DNA from: Candidatus Brocadiaceae bacterium
GTDB taxonomy: Bacteria > Planctomycetota > Brocadiia > SM23-32
DNA: 36,436 nt
Reading direction: 5' to 3'
Assembly (NCBI GenBank): GCA_003551305.1
Contig: PUMJ01000281.1
Location: 1 to 36,436, forward strand
The notes below the pieces were generated by a model. The model searched no databases. It saw nothing but the letters and a program-made list of their open reading frames with translations, and was not told the origin of the DNA. Positions 9,555 through 17,897 of this stretch are shown here, one piece after another. The position numbers and the translations under genes are program-made. Numbering within the stretch: the stretch's first letter is position 1; every line of letters begins with the position of its first letter.

Positions 9555-10202
9555 ATGGCGTTTGCCATCGAGCCGGGCCAAACGGTTCTGTTCACCGGCG
9601 ACTCCATCACCGACTGCGGCCGCCGGGGCGAACACCGCCCCCTGGGGGCGGGATACGTGCGCATGGCCGTTGACCTGACAAACGCCCGGTACCCCGACAA
9701 CGGCTGCCGCTTCATTAACACGGGCATCGGCGGCAACGTGGTGCGCGACCTGAGGGACCGCTGGACCGACGACTGCATCCGCCACCGACCCGACTGGCTC
9801 TCGGTGATGATCGGCATCAACGACCTGCACCGGCGCCTTTCGGGCGGCGCGGACAGCTATGACGCGGACACCTACCGTCGCTACTACGAGCAGATACTGG
9901 AGCGGGCGAGGGAGGAGACCGAGGCGCGCCTGGTGCTGATGACGCCGTTCTACATGTCCACGGCCGCGCCCGGCCCGCACGACGACTGGCGAGGGCTGGT
10001 AATGCGGGCGCTGCCGGCCTACCTGGAGGTGGTGCGGGAACTGGCCGACGCGTTCGAGGCCCGCCTCGTGGAGACGCACGCCATGTTCCAGCGGCAGCTT
10101 CAGTTCCACCGGCCGGACGAGTTCGGCCAGGAGCCGGTCCACCCCAACGCCACCGGCCACCTGATGATAGCGCACGAGTGGCTCCAGGCCGTGGACTGGT
10201 GA
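9555..10202 (+). CDS. SGNH/GDSL-type esterase/hydrolase
   Basis: Block I 'VLFTGDSITDCGR', block II-III 'NTGIGGNVVRDL' and 'IGINDLHR', block V 'DEFGQEPVHPNATGHLMIA'. ATG 9555 is in frame with the 9048 ORF. Confidence 0.88.
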   Translation: MAFAIEPGQTVLFTGDSITDCGRRGEHRPLGAGYVRMAVDLTNARYPDNGCRFINTGIGGNVVRDLRDRWTDDCIRHRPDWLSVMIGINDLHRRLSGGADSYDADTYRRYYEQILERAREETEARLVLMTPFYMSTAAPGPHDDWRGLVMRALPAYLEVVRELADAFEARLVETHAMFQRQLQFHRPDEFGQEPVHPNATGHLMIAHEWLQAVDW

Positions 10203-10218
10203 AGGCCGGGCGCTGGGG

Positions 10219-10246
10219 TTGAAACGGCGCGGACACGGGTTAGACT
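10219..10246 (+). promoter_or_regulatory. Putative sigma70-type promoter upstream of the rhamnulokinase operon (TTGAAA-N16-TAGACT)
   Basis: -35 at 10219-10224 and -10 at 10241-10246, in the intergenic region before rhaB. Confidence 0.35.
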
Positions 10247-10320
10247 GACGGTCTACTGATGGGACCAGCATTCATGGTTAAGCGAACATCAGACGCGATG
10301 CCTTGCGCGGGAGGGTGCCG

Positions 10321-11802
10321 ATGGACCTGAGACGCTTCCTGGCGGTGGACCTGGGCGCGGAGAGCGGGCGTGTCGTTGTGGGAAACCTGCAGGACGGGCG
10401 ACTCACCACCGAGGAGATACACCGCTTCCCCAACGAACCGGCCCGCGTGCGCGGGACGCTCTACTGGGACGTGCTGAACCTCTACAACAACATCCTGGCC
10501 GGCATGCGGCAGTACGTGAGGGAGTACGGGACCGAGGCCGAGGCGCTGGGCATAGACACCTGGGCCGTTGACTTCGGGCTGCTGGCCCGGGACGGCTCCC
10601 TGCTGCAGAACCCCGTCTGCTATCGCGACTCGCGCACCGACGGCATGCCGGACTACGTGCGCCGCCGCATGCCGGAGGCCGACCTCTACGGCCGCACCGG
10701 CATATACATGCTCCCCATCTACACGCTGTGCCAGATGGTCTCGCTACGGGCGGCGGAGAGCCCGGTGCTGGAGTGCGCGGACGGGTGGTTGATGATGCCG
10801 GACCTGCTGGCCTACTTCCTGACCGGCCGGCGCGGCTGCGAGCGGACCAACGCCATCACCACGCAGCTTTACGACCCCCGTCGCGGCTGCTGGCACGAGG
10901 AGGTCTTCGAGACCTTCGACCTGCCGCTCGACATCATGCCGGATTTCGTCGAGCCGGGCACCGAGCTGGGCCCGCTGACGCAGTCCGTGCGGGACGAGAC
11001 CGGCCTGGGGCCGGTGCCCGTGGTGGCGCCCTGCACCCACGATACCGGCTCGGCCGTGGCGGCCGTGCCTGGCCAGGGGCACGACTGGGCCTTCCTGAGC
11101 TGCGGAACCTGGTCCATACTGGGCAGCCTCTGTGAGGAGGTCGCCACGGGCAAGGAGGCGCTCGAGGCGGGGCTGTGCAACGAGCTGACCCTGGACAGCT
11201 TTTTCCTCTGCCAGAACATCATGGGGCTCTGGCTGCTGCAGCAGTCGCGCACCTCGTGGGTGGCCGCGGGAGATGACTACTCCTACCCCGAACTGGTCGA
11301 GATGGCCCGGAAGGCGCCCCGCGCCGAGGCCATGCTGGATCCCAACGACGACGGCTTTATGGCGCCGGATGACATGCCCACCGCCATCGTCGACTACTGC
11401 CGCCGCACCGGCCAGGCCGCCCCCCAGGGGCCTGCGGACCTGACGCGTTGCATCCTGGAGAGCCTGGCTTTCTCCTACCGCTACGCCCTGGAGCGCATCG
11501 GCCGGATACTGGGGCGTTCCTACCGGACGCTCCACATCGTCGGCGGCGGTTCGCTCAACACGCTGCTCTGTGAGCTGACGGCTGGCGTGACGGGCCTCCA
11601 GGTAGTGGCCGGCCCGGTCGAAGCCACGGTCGCGGGCAACATCCTGGTCCAGGCCTACGGCCGGGGGCTGGTCGAGTCGCCCCAGCAGATACGCGACATC
11701 GTGCGGGCATCCTTTGAGCCCGTCCATTACGAGCCCGCGGAGACGGACTACTGGCAGGAGCGCTACGAGCAATACTGCGAGATGCTGACGCGGAAGACCT
11801 GA
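10321..11802 (+). CDS. rhaB: Rhamnulokinase-like FGGY kinase
   Basis: FLAVDLGAESGRVVVG, RGTLYWDVLNLYNNILAG, GIDTWAVDFGLL, SCGTWSILGSL, LHIVGGGSLNTLLCELTAG. Confidence 0.9.
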   Translation: MDLRRFLAVDLGAESGRVVVGNLQDGRLTTEEIHRFPNEPARVRGTLYWDVLNLYNNILAGMRQYVREYGTEAEALGIDTWAVDFGLLARDGSLLQNPVCYRDSRTDGMPDYVRRRMPEADLYGRTGIYMLPIYTLCQMVSLRAAESPVLECADGWLMMPDLLAYFLTGRRGCERTNAITTQLYDPRRGCWHEEVFETFDLPLDIMPDFVEPGTELGPLTQSVRDETGLGPVPVVAPCTHDTGSAVAAVPGQGHDWAFLSCGTWSILGSLCEEVATGKEALEAGLCNELTLDSFFLCQNIMGLWLLQQSRTSWVAAGDDYSYPELVEMARKAPRAEAMLDPNDDGFMAPDDMPTAIVDYCRRTGQAAPQGPADLTRCILESLAFSYRYALERIGRILGRSYRTLHIVGGGSLNTLLCELTAGVTGLQVVAGPVEATVAGNILVQAYGRGLVESPQQIRDIVRASFEPVHYEPAETDYWQERYEQYCEMLTRKT

Positions 11803-11827
11803 ACATGTTCGGTCGGGAGGAATTCCG

Positions 11828-12808
11828 GTGAGAATCGTCGTCCTGGACGGCAACACCCTCAACCCCGGTGATTTGAGCTGGGACGAACTTCGCGAGCTGG
11901 CCGCGTGCGAGATATACGACCGCACGCCGGGCGAACTCACGGTCCGGCGGGCCGCGGGTGCCCCCGTCGTGCTGACGAACAAGACCTTGCTGGACCGCGA
12001 GGTCATCGCCGCGCTGCCGGAGCTACGCTACATCGGCGTGCTGGCCACGGGTTACAACGTGGTGGATCTGGAAGCGGCGGCGACGCGCGGCATACCGGTC
12101 ACCAACGTCCCCGCCTACGGGACGGATTCGGTGGCCGAGATGGTGTTCGCGCACATCTTCGCCCTGGCGCGGCGCGTCGCCGACCACGCGGCCGGGGTGC
12201 GCGAGGGCCGCTGGGCGCGCAGCCCGGATTTCTGCTACTGGGACCATCCCCAGCTCGAACTGCTCGGCCGTTCCATGGGCATCGTCGGGTTTGGGCGCAT
12301 CGGGCGGGCCGTCGCCGCGCGGGCGATGGCCTTCGGCATGCGCGTGCTGGCCCATGACGCGGAACCGCCCGACGAGGTGCCGGACGGTGTCGAGATGGCC
12401 ACACTGGACCAACTGTTCCGCGAGGCCGACATCCTGACCCTGCACGTGCCCCTCACTCCGGAGACGGAGGGCCTGGTCGGACGGGAACGGCTGCGGCAGA
12501 TGAAGCCGACGGCCTTCCTCATCAACACAAGCCGCGGGCCGGTGGTGGATGAGGCGGCGCTGGCGGAAGCGCTGCGGCAGGGACGCCTGGCCGGGGCCGG
12601 GCTGGATGTGCTCGCCGAGGAACCCCCTGCCGAGGACAATCCCCTGCTGACCGCACCGAACTGCCATATCACGCCTCACATCGCGTGGGCCACCAGGGAA
12701 GCACGCGCCCGGCTGATGGCCGTCGCCGTCGAGAACGTGAAAGCCTGGATGGAAGGGCGACCTCGCAATGTGGTCAACGGCGCGACGGCCTGGAGGGGCG
12801 AGACCTGA
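11828..12808 (+). CDS. D-isomer-specific 2-hydroxyacid dehydrogenase (glycerate dehydrogenase-like)
   Basis: GTG start with GGGAGG upstream; VVLDGNTLNPGDLSWDEL, VLATGYNVVDLEAA, GRSMGIVGFGRIGRAVAARA, LINTSRGPVVDEAAL, NCHITPHIAWAT. Confidence 0.9.
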   Translation: MRIVVLDGNTLNPGDLSWDELRELAACEIYDRTPGELTVRRAAGAPVVLTNKTLLDREVIAALPELRYIGVLATGYNVVDLEAAATRGIPVTNVPAYGTDSVAEMVFAHIFALARRVADHAAGVREGRWARSPDFCYWDHPQLELLGRSMGIVGFGRIGRAVAARAMAFGMRVLAHDAEPPDEVPDGVEMATLDQLFREADILTLHVPLTPETEGLVGRERLRQMKPTAFLINTSRGPVVDEAALAEALRQGRLAGAGLDVLAEEPPAEDNPLLTAPNCHITPHIAWATREARARLMAVAVENVKAWMEGRPRNVVNGATAWRGET

Positions 12809-12861
12809 CGGCGTGGTGAGGGCGGCCGTCTGCCCTACGCGCGCCGGCAATCCTGCAGACG

Positions 12862-14406
12862 ATGAGGACCATGACCATGGGCGAGAATACCGATAGGACC
12901 ACCGTGCTGTTCCTGCCCGTCGTTCGCGGCAGGGCCTACAACCTGGATTGGACCCGCGACGTGCTGGCCGCGGTGCGCAGCGCATGCGAGCGACTGGGCA
13001 TAGACGCCATCTTCCCCCCGGAGGGCATCGGACTGGACGGCCTCCTGGGGGACCTGCCCGACGAAGAGGCATTCTACGCGCACTGGCGCCCACGCATGGC
13101 CGACATAAAGGGCGTTATAGCCTTCAGTTCCGACTTCATGCGCGAACGCGTCATCCAGGACACCCTGCGCCGACTTCCGCCGGACGTGCCGGCCTTTCTG
13201 ATGGTCAATAACGACTGCCCGGCCGACGTGACGGCCGGGGGCGGCGGCGACTCGCTGTGCGGCTCGCTGTCCGTGCACCACAACGCCCGTATGCTGGGCC
13301 GCCCCCTGCTGCGTTCATGTCGCATTGACATGGACGACCCCGGCGGCCTGGACGAGTTCCTCTCCACGTACGTGCGCATCATGGACGGCATCGAGTGCCT
13401 GCGCAACATGCGCCTCGGCATGATCGGCGTCAACCCGGACTCCTTCGCCACGACCTTCACCAACCAGCTCAAGCTGTTCGAGCTCGGCTTCTCCCTCCAT
13501 ACCTATGAGTTGCTTACGCTGTGGGGTGATACCGCGCTGGCGGCGCAGTTGGCCGAGGGGCAGGACGCATGGCAGGGGCCGTTCGGAGACGTGAAACTCT
13601 GGCGTCCCGTCGCCGGGGACGACGAGCGGGTCGAGGAGGTGAAGTCCCGCCTGGGCGAGACACTGGCTGCACTGCCCGAAGACGAACGGAAGGTGGACGC
13701 CGTCGCGCGGTGCTTCCTCTGGATACAGGACGTCTTCCAGCAGGATGCCATTGACGCGGGCGCCATCCACTGCTGGGCGGAGTTCCCGCGCTTCTTCGGC
13801 CTGGCCCCCTGTAGCGTGGCCATGCTCTGCAACCTGCTGCTGCGCAGGCCGGTCGTCTGTGAACAGGACATCTGCCACGCGGTCATGGCGAAGCTGGCCT
13901 GGCCGCTGACCGGTGAGGCCGGCGTCATCCTGGACATCAACAACAACGGGCCGGACCGGCGGGTCTTCAACGCCTTCCACTGCTCCCAGACGCCGCCCAA
14001 CTGGCTGGCCGAGGCGGGGCGGCTCGGCGGCTGGGGCGGCATCGAAGGCGCCATGGCGCCGGGGGCGTTCACAGGCATATCGGCCGCCACGACATCGGAC
14101 GACTTCCTCGCCACGGTCTTCCACGGGCGGTTCCTGCGGGGGCCCGCGCCGGCCCGAGGCGGCAGCGGATGGGCCTTCGTGCCCAACCTGCCCGAGGTGC
14201 TCGAGGCCGTCGAGGCCGGCGGCATCCACCACTTCGTGGCGCTCAAAGGGCACCTGGGCGGAGATGTGGCGGACGTGCTGCGCTTCCGCGGCCTGAACGT
14301 GACCGACCTTTCCCGCGTGGTGCCGTCGCTCGATGAGATCGAGGCCGGCCTGCCGGAGATGAAGGCCGAGGCGCGGACCCCGGCCTGCCGCGTGTACTCG
14401 AGCTGA
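12862..14406 (+). CDS. L-fucose/L-arabinose isomerase-like protein
   Basis: Overall FucI/AraA-superfamily-like pattern (MRLGMIGVNPDSFATTFTNQLKLFELGF; DINNNGPDRRVFNAFHCSQTPPNWL; FVPNLPEVLEAVEAGGIHHFVALKGHLGGDVADVLRFRGLNV) in an operon with sugar kinases. Confidence 0.75.
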   Translation: MRTMTMGENTDRTTVLFLPVVRGRAYNLDWTRDVLAAVRSACERLGIDAIFPPEGIGLDGLLGDLPDEEAFYAHWRPRMADIKGVIAFSSDFMRERVIQDTLRRLPPDVPAFLMVNNDCPADVTAGGGGDSLCGSLSVHHNARMLGRPLLRSCRIDMDDPGGLDEFLSTYVRIMDGIECLRNMRLGMIGVNPDSFATTFTNQLKLFELGFSLHTYELLTLWGDTALAAQLAEGQDAWQGPFGDVKLWRPVAGDDERVEEVKSRLGETLAALPEDERKVDAVARCFLWIQDVFQQDAIDAGAIHCWAEFPRFFGLAPCSVAMLCNLLLRRPVVCEQDICHAVMAKLAWPLTGEAGVILDINNNGPDRRVFNAFHCSQTPPNWLAEAGRLGGWGGIEGAMAPGAFTGISAATTSDDFLATVFHGRFLRGPAPARGGSGWAFVPNLPEVLEAVEAGGIHHFVALKGHLGGDVADVLRFRGLNVTDLSRVVPSLDEIEAGLPEMKAEARTPACRVYSS

Positions 14407-14453
14407 GCCGGCGCTCACGTTTCGCGCGCCGGGCTCGTCCCGGGAGCCGCCAT

Positions 14454-15956
14454 ATGCCCGACGACCTCATACTGGCCCACGATGTCGGCACGAGCGGGAC
14501 GAAAAGCTCGCTCATGGATGCCGCGGGGTCGCTGCTCGACTCCGCCTCCACCCCCCACCGAACCCGCTACGGGCCGGGCGGCGCCGCCGAGCAGGACCCG
14601 GAGGACTGGTGGGCCGGCGTCTGCGCCAACACGCGGGCGCTGATGCAGCGGCATCCCGAGTGGCGCGCCCGGGTGGCCGCCATCGGTGTGAGCGGGCAGA
14701 TGCTGGGTTGCCTGGCCGTGGACGCAGAGGGCAAGCCCCTGCGGCCGCACATGACGCATTCCGACGCTCGCGCCGGCGCCCAGGCCGAGCGCGTGGAAAA
14801 TGTCATCGGGGCGGACCGCGTCTATCGCCTCACCGGCAACGTGCTCGACCCCCGCTCCCCGCTGTGCAAAATGCTCTGGATGCAGGACAACGAGCCCGAC
14901 CTTTACAGGCGCGCAGCGTGGTACCTGCAGGCCAAGGACTTCATCGTCGGGCGCATGACAGGCTCGTTCGCGACGACCGACTTCTCCGATGCCGCCCACG
15001 CCCAGTGGCTCGACATACGCCGGCAGACGCCGGCCGAGGCCGTGCTGGGCGAACTGGGACTGGACGCCGCGCTGCTGCCCGAACCTCACCCTTCCACTGA
15101 CATCGTGGGGGCGCTGGGCCCGGCCGCCGCACGGGCCTTTGACCTGCCCGACGGCATCCCCGTCGCGGCCGGCGGCGGCGACGGTTCCTGCGCCACCGTT
15201 GGGGCCGGCGCCGTGCGCCGGGGGGACACCTACTGCTGTCTCGGCACAACAGCCTGGATCGCCTCCGTGGCGCACGAGCCCTTCATAGACCCGCAGATGC
15301 GCGTTTTCAATCTCCCGTCGCTCGACGGTCGGGGCTGCGCCGTCTACGGAACGGTGCAGGCGGCCGGTCGTTCGGTGGAATGGGCGCTGGAACTGTTGGG
15401 CGAGGAGGGCTTCGCCCGCCTGGACGAGTTGCTGGCCGCCGTGCCGCCCGGCTGCGACGGCCTCGTCTTCCTCCCGTACCTGGAGGGGGAGCGCTCCCCG
15501 ATCTACGACGCGAACGCCCGCGGGGTCTTCTTCGGCATCGAGCCGACCCACGGCCGGGAGCATTTCCTCAGGGCCACCGTCGAGGGCGTCTCGTTCGCTT
15601 TGCGGGCCGTGCTGGAGGTCATCCGGGAACGAACGCCCGTGCGGGAGATGCGGCTCATCGGCGGGGGCGGGCGCTCGGGCGCCTGGCGGCAGGTGCTGGC
15701 GGACGTGTGCGACGTCGAAGTCAAGGAGATGTCCACGGGTGCCGCGGACGCCACGTCGGTCGGGGCAGCCCTGGCGGCCGGGGTCGGCGTGGGCATGTTC
15801 GCGGACCTCGCCGGGGGCGCGGCGAGTATCACGGCAAGCGGCTGCAGACGACCCGATGAGAGTGTCCGCCCGCTCTACGACAGGCAGTTCGAACTCTACA
15901 GTTCTCTGTATCCGGCCCTCAAGTGCGCCTTCGGCCGCCGGCAGGACCTGATGTGA
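14454..15956 (+). CDS. Xylulokinase-like FGGY carbohydrate kinase
   Basis: ILAHDVGTSGTKSSLMDAAG, AIGVSGQMLGCLAVD, GIPVAAGGGDGSCATVGAGAV, MRLIGGGGRSGAWRQVLADV. Confidence 0.9.
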   Translation: MPDDLILAHDVGTSGTKSSLMDAAGSLLDSASTPHRTRYGPGGAAEQDPEDWWAGVCANTRALMQRHPEWRARVAAIGVSGQMLGCLAVDAEGKPLRPHMTHSDARAGAQAERVENVIGADRVYRLTGNVLDPRSPLCKMLWMQDNEPDLYRRAAWYLQAKDFIVGRMTGSFATTDFSDAAHAQWLDIRRQTPAEAVLGELGLDAALLPEPHPSTDIVGALGPAAARAFDLPDGIPVAAGGGDGSCATVGAGAVRRGDTYCCLGTTAWIASVAHEPFIDPQMRVFNLPSLDGRGCAVYGTVQAAGRSVEWALELLGEEGFARLDELLAAVPPGCDGLVFLPYLEGERSPIYDANARGVFFGIEPTHGREHFLRATVEGVSFALRAVLEVIRERTPVREMRLIGGGGRSGAWRQVLADVCDVEVKEMSTGAADATSVGAALAAGVGVGMFADLAGGAASITASGCRRPDESVRPLYDRQFELYSSLYPALKCAFGRRQDLM

Positions 15957-16013
15957 CAACCTCCTCTTGCCCGCGCACGCTGCCGCCCTCGCCAATCGGC
16001 GGTGCGAGCGGCC

Positions 16014-16652
16014 CTAACTCCGCGCCGCCTGCACCTCCTGGACCGTCCGGCGTGCGGCGTGCTCAATCGCGGCCCAATCCTCGGCTTGAATGCGGGATGT
16101 GTTGACCAGGGCGCCTCCCAGGGCCACGGCGCAGGCGCCCGCCCGGATGTAGTCGCCGGCGTTCTCGGGGCTCACCCCTCCCACCGGCATCAGCCGCACC
16201 TGTGGCAGGGGCCCTTTGAGCGCCTTCAGGTAAGCCGGCCCGCCCAGCGACGCCGGGAAGACCTTCACGATGTCCGCCCCCGCCTGCCATGCCGTGATGA
16301 CCTCCGTGGGCGTCAGGGCGCCGGGGCAGACCACCTTGCCGTAGCGCCGGGCCAGTTCGATCGCCGCAACGTCCGTGGTGGGCATCACCAGGAACTCCGC
16401 CCCGGCCAGAATGCAGGCGCGCGCCGTCTCCGCGTCCAGCACGCTGCCGGCGCCGACGATGAACCCCCCGCCGCTCTCGGCCGTCAGGTCTTCGACCGCC
16501 TGCAGGGCGCCGGGCGTGGTCATGGTGACCTCGATGGCCCGGACGCCGCCGCGCGCCAGGGCCCGGCCGGCCTCGACCAAGCCCGTCGGCACGTCCGCGC
16601 GGATGATCGCCACAACGCCCGTCTCAAGCAACGTCCTCAGTGTGTCGGCCAT
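16014..16652 (-). CDS. eda: 2-dehydro-3-deoxy-phosphogluconate (KDPG/KDPGal) aldolase
   Basis: GVVAIIRADVPTGLVEAGRAL, AIEVTMTTPGAL, FIVGAGSVLDAETAR, PGALTPTEVITAWQAGADIVKVFPAS, LMPVGGVSPENAGDYIRAGACAVALGGALV. Confidence 0.95.
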   Translation of the reverse strand: MADTLRTLLETGVVAIIRADVPTGLVEAGRALARGGVRAIEVTMTTPGALQAVEDLTAESGGGFIVGAGSVLDAETARACILAGAEFLVMPTTDVAAIELARRYGKVVCPGALTPTEVITAWQAGADIVKVFPASLGGPAYLKALKGPLPQVRLMPVGGVSPENAGDYIRAGACAVALGGALVNTSRIQAEDWAAIEHAARRTVQEVQAARS

Positions 16653-16671
16653 GGTGCGGTCTCCCCCGGTG

Positions 16672-17718
16672 TCAGCGCGATATGCGGGCCGTGCCGCCGC
16701 CCATTATCTTGCGGGCCTCGGCCTCACTCGCCCAGTTGATGTCGCCGGGGAAGGTATGCGCCAGGGCGCTGTAGGCGGCACCGAACTGGCATATCTCCTC
16801 TATCTCCCAGCCTTCGAGCGACCCGTAGATGACGGCCGAGGAGAAGCTGTCCCCCCCGCCGACCCGGTCCACCAGTTCCAGGTCCTCGTAGATGTGGCTC
16901 AGGTGGAAGTCCTCGCCGTCGTAGAGCAGCGTGCGCCAGTCGTTCAGCAGGCCCGTCTTGGCGTTGCGCAGCGTGGTGCCCACCAGCTTCACGTTCGGGA
17001 AGCTCTTCATCGCTTCCTTCGCCACGTCCTTGTAGCTGTGCGGGTCGAGTTTGGAGTATTCCTCCGTAGTGCCGGCGGCCTTGATGCCGAGGCACTTCTC
17101 GAAATCCTCCTCGTTGCCGACCAGCACCTCCACGTAGGGGACGACCTGCTTGTTGGCCTCCTGCGCCTCCTCCGGCGACCAGAGTTTGCCCCGATAGTTC
17201 AGGTCGTAACTGGTGCGCACGCCGGCCTCCGAGGCGGCCTTGAACGCCGCGAGGGTGGTGTCCCGGAGCGTCTCCGAGAGGGCGGGGGTGATGCCGCTGC
17301 AGTGGAACCACCGGCACCCCTCGAAGATCGCCTCCCAGTCCAGCATCTCGGCCGTCATCTGGCTGACGGCGCTGTGGCCGCGGTCGTAGGTGACGGCGCT
17401 GGCGCGGGGCCCGACGCCGACCTCCAGGTGGTAGAAGCCGTTGCGCTCCCGCCCCACCCCGTCGAACTCCGCCCAGACGACGTTGCTCACGTCCACGCCG
17501 TGGGAGCGGGCGTGCTGGGCGATGAGCCGGCCGGACCAGTTTTCCACCAGGCGCGAGACCCACGCGCTGTGCAGGCCGAGGCGCGAGACGTTCACCGCCA
17601 CGTTCCATTCGGCCCCCCCGACTGACAGCTCAAGGGTTGTCGAGTTCTCCAGCCTCATGTGGTCGGGCGAGGTCAGTCGGACCATCGCTTCGCCGAATGT
17701 CACCACGTCGTAGCCCAT
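16672..17718 (-). CDS. kdgK: PfkB-family sugar kinase, likely 2-keto-3-deoxygluconate kinase
   Basis: DVVTFGEAMVRLTSPDHMRLENSTTLELSVGGAEWNVAVNVSRLG, HCSGITPALS, DRVGGGDSFSSAVIYG; adjacent to eda. Met 17718 chosen. Confidence 0.88.
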   Translation of the reverse strand: MGYDVVTFGEAMVRLTSPDHMRLENSTTLELSVGGAEWNVAVNVSRLGLHSAWVSRLVENWSGRLIAQHARSHGVDVSNVVWAEFDGVGRERNGFYHLEVGVGPRASAVTYDRGHSAVSQMTAEMLDWEAIFEGCRWFHCSGITPALSETLRDTTLAAFKAASEAGVRTSYDLNYRGKLWSPEEAQEANKQVVPYVEVLVGNEEDFEKCLGIKAAGTTEEYSKLDPHSYKDVAKEAMKSFPNVKLVGTTLRNAKTGLLNDWRTLLYDGEDFHLSHIYEDLELVDRVGGGDSFSSAVIYGSLEGWEIEEICQFGAAYSALAHTFPGDINWASEAEARKIMGGGTARISR

Positions 17719-17749
17719 CGTCAATGCCTCCGGTCTCAGGTCTGCTGGG

Positions 17750-17759
17750 GTAACGTTAC
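17750..17759. promoter_or_regulatory. Perfect 10-bp palindrome GTAACGTTAC, candidate LacI/GntR-type operator
   Basis: Central-CG dyad 31 bp upstream of the kdgK start, in the divergent intergenic region. Confidence 0.4.
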
Positions 17760-17833
17760 ACTTTGCGGGCGGCGCGGTCAAACCCGACCCTGCTCATACG
17801 GCGCAGGTGTCACCGGGACTCGGCGCACGCCCA

Positions 17834-17861
17834 TTGCAGCCGGAACTGCATGCATTATACT
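17834..17861 (+). promoter_or_regulatory. Putative sigma70-type promoter TTGCAG-N16-TATACT for the transaldolase-like gene
   Basis: -35 at 17834-17839, -10 at 17856-17861; Shine-Dalgarno-like AAAGGGGGA just before ATG 17898. Confidence 0.5.
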
Positions 17862-17897
17862 GACAAGGGGGACGAGACCAACAGAAAGGGGGACGTC

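Noticed and set aside
11555-11562. TCAACACG (complement of the CGTGTTGA half-site) inside rhaB
   Set aside because: Lies in conserved coding sequence (GSLNTLLCEL), has no second half-site 22 bp away and no -24/-12 element; chance match.
10744-12006. 420-aa minus-strand ORF opposite rhaB
   Set aside because: Antisense shadow with no domain signature; FGGY motifs support the plus strand.
14415-15995. 526-aa minus-strand ORF opposite the xylulokinase-like gene
   Set aside because: Antisense shadow; kinase motifs support the plus strand.
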